Assembly (NCBI GenBank): GCA_007571105.1
Contig: RKRZ01000080.1
Span: 1-10,311, forward strand
Length of the DNA: 10,311 nt
DNA from: Gammaproteobacteria bacterium
Lineage (GTDB): Bacteria; Pseudomonadota; Gammaproteobacteria; Poriferisulfidales; Poriferisulfidaceae
Direction: 5' to 3'
Part shown: piece after piece, positions 6,573-10,311 of the stretch
Layout: the number at the start of each line of letters is the position of its first letter
Numbering within the stretch: position 1 is the stretch's first letter
Position numbers and translations under genes: made by a program
The notes under the pieces: generated by a model
Seen by the model: the letters and a program-made list of their open reading frames with translations, nothing else
What the model was told of the DNA's origin: nothing
The model's database searches: none

Positions 6573-7808
6573 TCAACGCGGGATCAGGTATCTCACGAGT
6601 TTCTCCATGGTCAGGCCTTGGACCACGATGGAGAACACCACTACGACGTAGGTCATGGCCAGGATCACGTCGCGGTCCGGACCGGGAGGCAATGACAGAG
6701 CCAGGGCCACACTGATGCCACCTCGCAACCCGCCCCACGTCATCAGCCACACGGCCCCTGGCGTAAATGAGCGGATACGACTCAGCAGCGCGATCGGCAA
6801 TCCAATCGCCAGCAGGCGGGACAGGAGAATGAGCGGAATCATCAACGCGCTCGCGAGGAGATACTGTTGGGTAAACGTGAGGACAAGCACTTCCAGCCCG
6901 ATCAACACGAACAGGACCGCATTCAGGATTTCGTCGATCAGCTCCCAAAACGTGTCCAGGTGTTCCCGGGTTTTTTTCGACATGGCCAGCACGCGCCCTT
7001 GGTTGCCCACCATTAACCCTGCCACTACGACGGCGATGGGACCGGAGAGATGCAACACGCCCGCCAGGGCATAGCCACCGGTGACGAGGGCGAGGGTAAT
7101 CAGCACTTCGATCTGGTACTGGTCAATGCTTTTCAGGAGCCAATAAGCCAAGTAGCCCAGCCCCAGTCCGAAGACGATTCCGCCCACGGCTTCTTGCGCG
7201 AACAACCCGGCGACATGGCCAACGGTGGGCTCATGCGTCCCGACTGCGACTTCGGCCAAGACTAAAAACACCACGACCCCCACGCCATCGTTAAAGAGTG
7301 ATTCCCCCGTAATCTTCACTTCCAAACTTTTGGGAGCGTTGGCGTTTTTCAGAATGCTCAGGACCGCAATGGGATCGGTCGGTGAGATCAGGGCTCCGAA
7401 CACCAGACAGGTGAGATAGGCAAGCGGAATGCCGATCATGGCCAGTACCCAATAGGTGAAGGTCCCTACCAACACGGTGGAGAGCAGGATACCAATGGTG
7501 GCTAACGAACCAATGACCCATTTCTGGTCGAACAGATCGTTGAGGTTCACGTGTAAGGCCCCGGCAAAGAGCAAAAAACTCAACATGCCGTGAAGCAGGG
7601 TTCGATTGAAGTCGATGGATTCCAGCCACCCGGCCGCATGGGCCTCCAGGTGAAATCCCAGGAGATCGATCCCGTGCAGCAGGAGAGAACCGACGAGGGC
7701 GATCACCATCACACCGATGGTGACGGGTAATCGAATGAACCGGTAGTTGAGATACGAGAATCCCGCCGTCAGGGTAAGGACGATGGCAAGGATGTCGAAC
7801 AGATCCAT
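6573..7808 (-). CDS. NhaP-type (CPA1 family) Na+(K+)/H+ antiporter
   Basis: This is an inner-membrane cation/proton exchanger involved in pH and sodium or potassium homeostasis. The 411-residue product is almost entirely hydrophobic helices, roughly 11-13 by eye. CPA1 signatures are present in order: ALISPTDPIAVLSILK (139-154) with the TDP motif, GESLFNDGVGVVVF (168-181) with the ion-binding Asn173-Asp174 pair, HLSGPIAVVVAGLMVGN (253-269), FVLIGLE (about 300-306), and TWGGLRGGISVALALSLP (357-374) with the conserved Arg362. The length is that of a NhaP core, with only a short cytoplasmic tail and no TrkA or cyclic-nucleotide domain. ATG 7808 has no clear Shine-Dalgarno sequence. It lies 71 nt downstream of the hydrolase gene on the same strand and might be read through from it. 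Na+ versus K+ specificity cannot be told from the sequence. Confidence 0.9.
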   Translation of the reverse strand: MDLFDILAIVLTLTAGFSYLNYRFIRLPVTIGVMVIALVGSLLLHGIDLLGFHLEAHAAGWLESIDFNRTLLHGMLSFLLFAGALHVNLNDLFDQKWVIGSLATIGILLSTVLVGTFTYWVLAMIGIPLAYLTCLVFGALISPTDPIAVLSILKNANAPKSLEVKITGESLFNDGVGVVVFLVLAEVAVGTHEPTVGHVAGLFAQEAVGGIVFGLGLGYLAYWLLKSIDQYQIEVLITLALVTGGYALAGVLHLSGPIAVVVAGLMVGNQGRVLAMSKKTREHLDTFWELIDEILNAVLFVLIGLEVLVLTFTQQYLLASALMIPLILLSRLLAIGLPIALLSRIRSFTPGAVWLMTWGGLRGGISVALALSLPPGPDRDVILAMTYVVVVFSIVVQGLTMEKLVRYLIPR

Positions 7809-7879
7809 ATGAGGTAGGAGAAACGGGTCAGGACAAATTGGCTCAATGGGCCGGCACCCGGGGACAGGTGAGGCGCCGG

Positions 7880-8659
7880 TCAGGGCCCCTGAAAGAGTTC
7901 ATCAAAAAAGAGTTGCATGTGTTGCCAGGAACGTTCATCGGCTTGGCGATCGTATTTCAAGGCGTCTATGCCATGGGCATCCGCGCCGGGGTTAGTGAAA
8001 CTGTGTCGCGCCCCGGCGTAGACCACCATGTGCCAATCCAGGTTTGCAGCATCCAACGCGTGTCGAAATGTGCGAACGTGTTCTTCACTGAGAAAGGGAT
8101 CGGCATTGCCATGGGCAATGAGGATTTTTGCTTTGGCGCTTTGGGCCTGCGGAGGCAACGGCAGTGCGCCGTGAAAGCTCACCACCCCGTCTATGTCGGC
8201 TCCGCTATAGGCCAATTGAAGCACCGTGGCGCCACCGAAGCAGTAGCCGATCGCCGCCATGCGCTCGGGATCGACCACCTCTTGGCCTCGTAGCACGGTC
8301 AAGCCTTTGAGGGCCCGATCCTGCCATTGCTTCACGTCAGCCTGGACCTGCTTCATCCAAGTGGCTGCCTGGTCCGGGTGGGTGGTGACTTGGCCTTTTC
8401 CATACATGTCCACGGCAAAGGCCACGTATCCGAGCCCTGCGAGTTGCCGGGCCCGGTCGCGGGCATAGTCATTCAAGCCCCACCATTCGTGCACCACCAG
8501 GAGACCCGGTCGTTTTCTGGTTCGGGCATCATCCCATGCTAAAAATCCTTCGAGTTGAAGGTCTTCGTGTTGATAGGGAATGGTCCTGGTTTGAATCTCG
8601 GCCAGACAAAGTGAGGGAAGAAGCAGAACCAACATGAACATGACGAGTCGGTGTATCAT
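7880..8659 (-). CDS. Secreted dienelactone hydrolase family protein (alpha/beta hydrolase)
   Basis: This is a carboxymethylenebutenolidase-like alpha/beta hydrolase. The catalytic triad is visible: nucleophile Cys140 in GYCFGG (138-143), Asp187 in HGNADPF, and His219 in ARHSFTNP. The usual VVHEWWGLN (Glu57 region) and AVDMYGKG segments are also present. I start it at ATG 8659, not further upstream, because AAAGGA lies about 6-8 nt before it, it opens with a signal peptide (MIHRLVMFMLVLLLPSLCLA, cleavage likely after residue 20), and a good promoter lies between it and any earlier start. The product is 259 residues and probably periplasmic. It is the first gene before the antiporter. Chlorocatechol-pathway genes are absent, so the true substrate is probably a different ester or lactone. 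Confidence 0.88.
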   Translation of the reverse strand: MIHRLVMFMLVLLLPSLCLAEIQTRTIPYQHEDLQLEGFLAWDDARTRKRPGLLVVHEWWGLNDYARDRARQLAGLGYVAFAVDMYGKGQVTTHPDQAATWMKQVQADVKQWQDRALKGLTVLRGQEVVDPERMAAIGYCFGGATVLQLAYSGADIDGVVSFHGALPLPPQAQSAKAKILIAHGNADPFLSEEHVRTFRHALDAANLDWHMVVYAGARHSFTNPGADAHGIDALKYDRQADERSWQHMQLFFDELFQGP

Positions 8660-8712
8660 TATTGATCCTTTCACCATGGAAGGAGAACTTGTACGGTCTC
8701 CAAGCAACGCTT

Positions 8713-8728
8713 CAAGAGCCGTCTCTTG
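8713..8728. repeat. Inverted repeat over the predicted hydrolase transcription start
   Basis: CAAGAG and CTCTTG form perfect 6-nt arms around a 4-nt loop. The element begins immediately downstream of the -10 box of the hydrolase promoter. That position suits an operator or a 5' mRNA hairpin; the sequence alone cannot decide. Confidence 0.4.
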
Positions 8729-8731
8729 GAC

Positions 8732-8760
8732 GTTATACCGAAAAACGGTCTTTCTCACAA
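8732..8760 (-). promoter_or_regulatory. Sigma-70 promoter for the dienelactone hydrolase gene
   Basis: On the minus strand TTGTGA (8755-8760) and TATAAC (8732-8737) are separated by exactly 17 nt. The -10 box matches consensus at 5 of 6 positions and the -35 box at 4 of 6. Transcription would begin near 8725, about 65 nt before the ATG at 8659, which supports that start. Confidence 0.6.
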
Positions 8761-8839
8761 TGAACGGGTTCATTCGCGACAGATAACACATCTGACACAA
8801 GTCTTATGCCGACGAGCAGGCCTGCCCCCCACCGCTTCA

Positions 8840-8852
8840 GCCAGCGCCTGGC
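8840..8852. repeat. Short GC hairpin
   Basis: GCCAG and CTGGC form perfect 5-nt arms with a CGC loop. It lies just before the larger hairpin at 8868-8888, so the two may belong to one structured or repetitive intergenic element. Confidence 0.35.
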
Positions 8853-8867
8853 GGCTTGGCTTCTGCG

Positions 8868-8888
8868 ACTCCCCCTCAAGGGGGGAGT
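8868..8888. repeat. GC-rich palindrome, possible intergenic repeat element
   Basis: ACTCCCCC pairs perfectly with GGGGGAGT across a 5-nt loop. It is followed by a second G-run (GGGAGGGGGTGG, about 8899-8910). There is no T-run on either strand next to it, so it is not a standard terminator. It resembles dispersed palindromic intergenic repeats, but only one copy is in the window. Confidence 0.45.
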
Positions 8889-8991
8889 GATGGAGATCGG
8901 GAGGGGGTGGACTCAGTGCGGAAATACGTGGGCCAGTAGTAAGGAAAAGTCTAGAAATAGAGTCAATTTAATCTTGACTTAAGCTCAATGC

Positions 8992-9020
8992 TTGACAATT
9001 TTTATCCCTTCTTTTTTATT
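8992..9020 (+). promoter_or_regulatory. Sigma-70 promoter for the lipoprotein gene
   Basis: A perfect TTGACA (8992-8997) is followed after 17 nt by TTTATT (9015-9020), which matches the -10 consensus at 4 of 6 positions. The region is AT-rich. The transcript would start near 9027 and leave a leader of about 35 nt with GGAGG at 9052-9056. Confidence 0.5.
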
Positions 9021-9061
9021 CCTGTGGCATCAAACTCATCGTTTAATTATTGGAGGCACAA

Positions 9062-9751
9062 ATGAGAAAACAAAACTTTTTCGTATTGAGTTGTCTCTTG
9101 TGTGCTATAGCGGTGTCCGGGTGTACTACGCCGCAACCATTTTATTATCAACATAGTGAATCAAAACAGGCACGTGATTCGGCATTGCCACTGCAGTATA
9201 GAAACATCACCGATGAAAGAATTGATAAAGAAATAGACGAAATTTTTGAGAACCCTACCATCGAAGAAGTGAACAAAGTCGTTCAACAGGAATTGAAAAA
9301 CTTTGGAATTTTTAGTCAGATCATTCTGCCACCGGAAACCTTTCCGATGGCAAAAGCTGATTCAGGGTCAAACGAAACTCCGTTCATTTTTCAGGGAACG
9401 CTCAAAGACCTTAAGTGGGAGATCTTGAACTATGATGACCTGGAGGCAACAGCATTTGCCGTTGGGCTTCTAACCGGAGCAGTAGGAGGCATAATCTATG
9501 GTAGCACAGACATCGATGTCTATGGCCATGCCGTCATGCACATTCGAATTGAAAACCCAAATCCGGTAATGGGAGTCCCGACATCGACGAGAAATTTCTT
9601 AATCGACAAAAAATATGTGGCAAGAGTAAAGGAAACCATGACTAAGTTTGTATGTGATATCCCTGAAACAAAAGCAAAGATGGCGGGAAAGGCTTTGGGA
9701 GACCTAATGAAACAATTTAACGCTGATCTTCAAAAGAAATTATCGGATTAA
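9062..9751 (+). CDS. Putative outer-membrane lipoprotein of unknown function
   Basis: I do not recognise the family. ATG 9062 is chosen because a perfect GGAGG lies 5 nt upstream; the TTG at 9050 would swallow that site. The 229-residue product starts with a lipoprotein signal peptide ending in the lipobox VSGC, with Cys21 as the lipidated residue. The next residues are Thr-Thr, not Asp, so outer-membrane sorting is likely. The mature part is mostly soluble, with a glycine-rich hydrophobic stretch (AFAVGLLTGAVGGIIYG, about 138-154) and a charged C-terminus. The segment IFQGTLKDLKWEILNYDD before it suggests a beta-rich fold. Base composition is unlike its neighbours: two sampled 60-base lines give 38% and 43% GC, while a line in the antiporter gives 65%. 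It stands alone between oppositely oriented genes, which suggests acquisition by transfer. Confidence 0.75.
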   Translation: MRKQNFFVLSCLLCAIAVSGCTTPQPFYYQHSESKQARDSALPLQYRNITDERIDKEIDEIFENPTIEEVNKVVQQELKNFGIFSQIILPPETFPMAKADSGSNETPFIFQGTLKDLKWEILNYDDLEATAFAVGLLTGAVGGIIYGSTDIDVYGHAVMHIRIENPNPVMGVPTSTRNFLIDKKYVARVKETMTKFVCDIPETKAKMAGKALGDLMKQFNADLQKKLSD

Positions 9752-9876
9752 ATTGGCGACTGACTTAGAAGGGCCATTCAAGTTATAAGAAGGCCGGTAT
9801 GAGAGGGAAGGGAGTGTGTGAATCGTCACAGATGGACAAAATAACAGAATGACAAGAGAAAATAGCGTCGGTGATC
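9752..9876. other. Convergent intergenic region without a clear terminator
   Basis: The lipoprotein and amt genes converge here. I looked for a stem-loop with a T-run on either strand and found none that is convincing; only short GGCC arms occur. Confidence 0.4.
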
Positions 9877-10311
9877 TTATTTTGATTGCTTGAGTTCTTC
9901 CACGTCGTCAGCATCGGGAATCACCAGGAATTCGGGATACGCCTCGATCCCCAGTTCCGCCACATCCTGACCGAGTTCCTCCACCTGCGACGAGACCCGC
10001 ACCCCCAAGGTCATGTCGATGATCAGCCACAGGACCCAGGAGGTGACAAACACAAATGCGCCGATCGCCCCGACTCCAAGGAGTTGGACGCTCACGTTGC
10101 CGCCGGCCGCAATACACACGGCCAGTGTGCCCCATATCCCGGCCACGAGATGAACCGGGACTGCCCCGACGACGTCGTCAATCTTCACGCTTTCCAGCAG
10201 TTTGATCCCCGCCGTACCGACGACTCCACCGGCCGCACCGATGAAAATCGCCCAGTGATGCTCGACAATACCAGGCCCCTCGGTCACCGACCCCAGTCCC
10301 GCACTCCCTCC
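9877..10311 (-). CDS. amt: Amt-family ammonium transporter, C-terminal part (5' end beyond window)
   Basis: This is a trimeric inner-membrane ammonium channel/transporter. About 144 residues are visible and the frame is open to the right edge. A GTG at 10287 within it is an internal valine, not the start. HHWAIFIGAAGGVVGTAGIK is a transmembrane helix. KIDDVVGAVPVHLVAGIWGT (partly visible helix) carries the His that corresponds to the second pore histidine of AmtB. A further helix FVFVTSWVLWLIIDM follows. The cytoplasmic tail GVRVSSQVEELGQDVAELGIEAYPEF is the conserved Amt C-terminal region that couples subunits and contacts PII (GlnK/GlnB). About 20 extra acidic residues follow it. No GlnK gene is present downstream, and the gene converges on the lipoprotein gene. 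Truncation is due to the window edge only. Confidence 0.92.
   Translation of the reverse strand, partial: GGSAGLGSVTEGPGIVEHHWAIFIGAAGGVVGTAGIKLLESVKIDDVVGAVPVHLVAGIWGTLAVCIAAGGNVSVQLLGVGAIGAFVFVTSWVLWLIIDMTLGVRVSSQVEELGQDVAELGIEAYPEFLVIPDADDVEELKQSK

Larger units (their letters stand above)
8660..9061. other. 402-nt intergenic region between divergent hydrolase and lipoprotein genes
   Basis: The left part holds the hydrolase promoter and inverted repeat. The middle (about 8818-8930) is GC-rich and contains two hairpins. The right part (about 8940-9061) is AT-rich and carries the lipoprotein promoter and ribosome binding site. I see no convincing gene, tRNA or CRISPR repeat in it. Confidence 0.6.

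Noticed and set aside
8660..8800. An N-terminal extension of the hydrolase (start at 8800)
   Set aside because: It would place the start upstream of a good promoter and bury the signal peptide 47 residues into the protein; ATG 8659 has a ribosome binding site.
8868..8888. Rho-independent terminator
   Set aside because: The stem is strong but no T-run follows on either strand, and it lies between two divergent genes where no transcript needs to end.
10285..10287. GTG as the start of a short Amt-like protein
   Set aside because: The frame is open to the window edge and the visible part contains only the C-terminal helices of a full-length Amt protein.

Overview
The window is a bacterial chromosome segment of moderate to high GC (hand counts about 55-65% in most genes). 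The gene content (type I CRISPR-Cas, an NhaP-type antiporter, a secreted dienelactone-hydrolase-like protein, a lipoprotein and an Amt ammonium transporter) does not identify the organism. A Nitrospira-like or proteobacterial host is a weak guess from gene flavour only.

Left part (1-6010, all minus strand): a type I-G (formerly I-U) CRISPR-Cas interference operon, transcribed right to left as csb1 (Cas7-like), csb2 (Cas5-Cas6 fusion), cas3. The genes overlap at their ends, which implies translational coupling. The cas3 frame was followed codon by codon from GTG 2410 to the left edge and has no stop. It carries all the helicase motifs and is cut off just as the C-terminal HD nuclease domain begins. 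The large subunit (csx17/cas8-like), the adaptation genes and the CRISPR array are not in the window and would lie beyond the left edge or elsewhere.

The most striking element is inside csb2. The predicted protein is about 795 residues, and a complete phosphoribosyltransferase (PRTase) domain with a textbook PRPP-binding motif sits in frame between the Cas5-like and Cas6-like halves. The extra segment is bounded by two imperfect 17-bp direct copies (3286-3302 and 4153-4169; 14 of 17 identical) spaced exactly 289 codons apart. Removing one spacing unit would leave an ordinary-looking Csb2 of about 506 residues. This suggests the PRTase module was inserted into a CRISPR effector subunit.

Middle (6011-6572): the csb1 leader, an unrecognised 69-residue ORF on the same strand, and a candidate promoter (6490-6518) reading toward that ORF and the cas genes.

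Right part (6573-10311): an NhaP-type CPA1 cation/proton antiporter and a signal-peptide-bearing dienelactone hydrolase family protein, both minus strand. A 402-nt intergenic region follows, with divergent promoters and GC-rich hairpins. Next come a plus-strand lipoprotein gene that is clearly AT-richer than its surroundings and the C-terminal part of an Amt-family ammonium transporter (minus strand, running off the right edge). These genes look unrelated to the CRISPR system.
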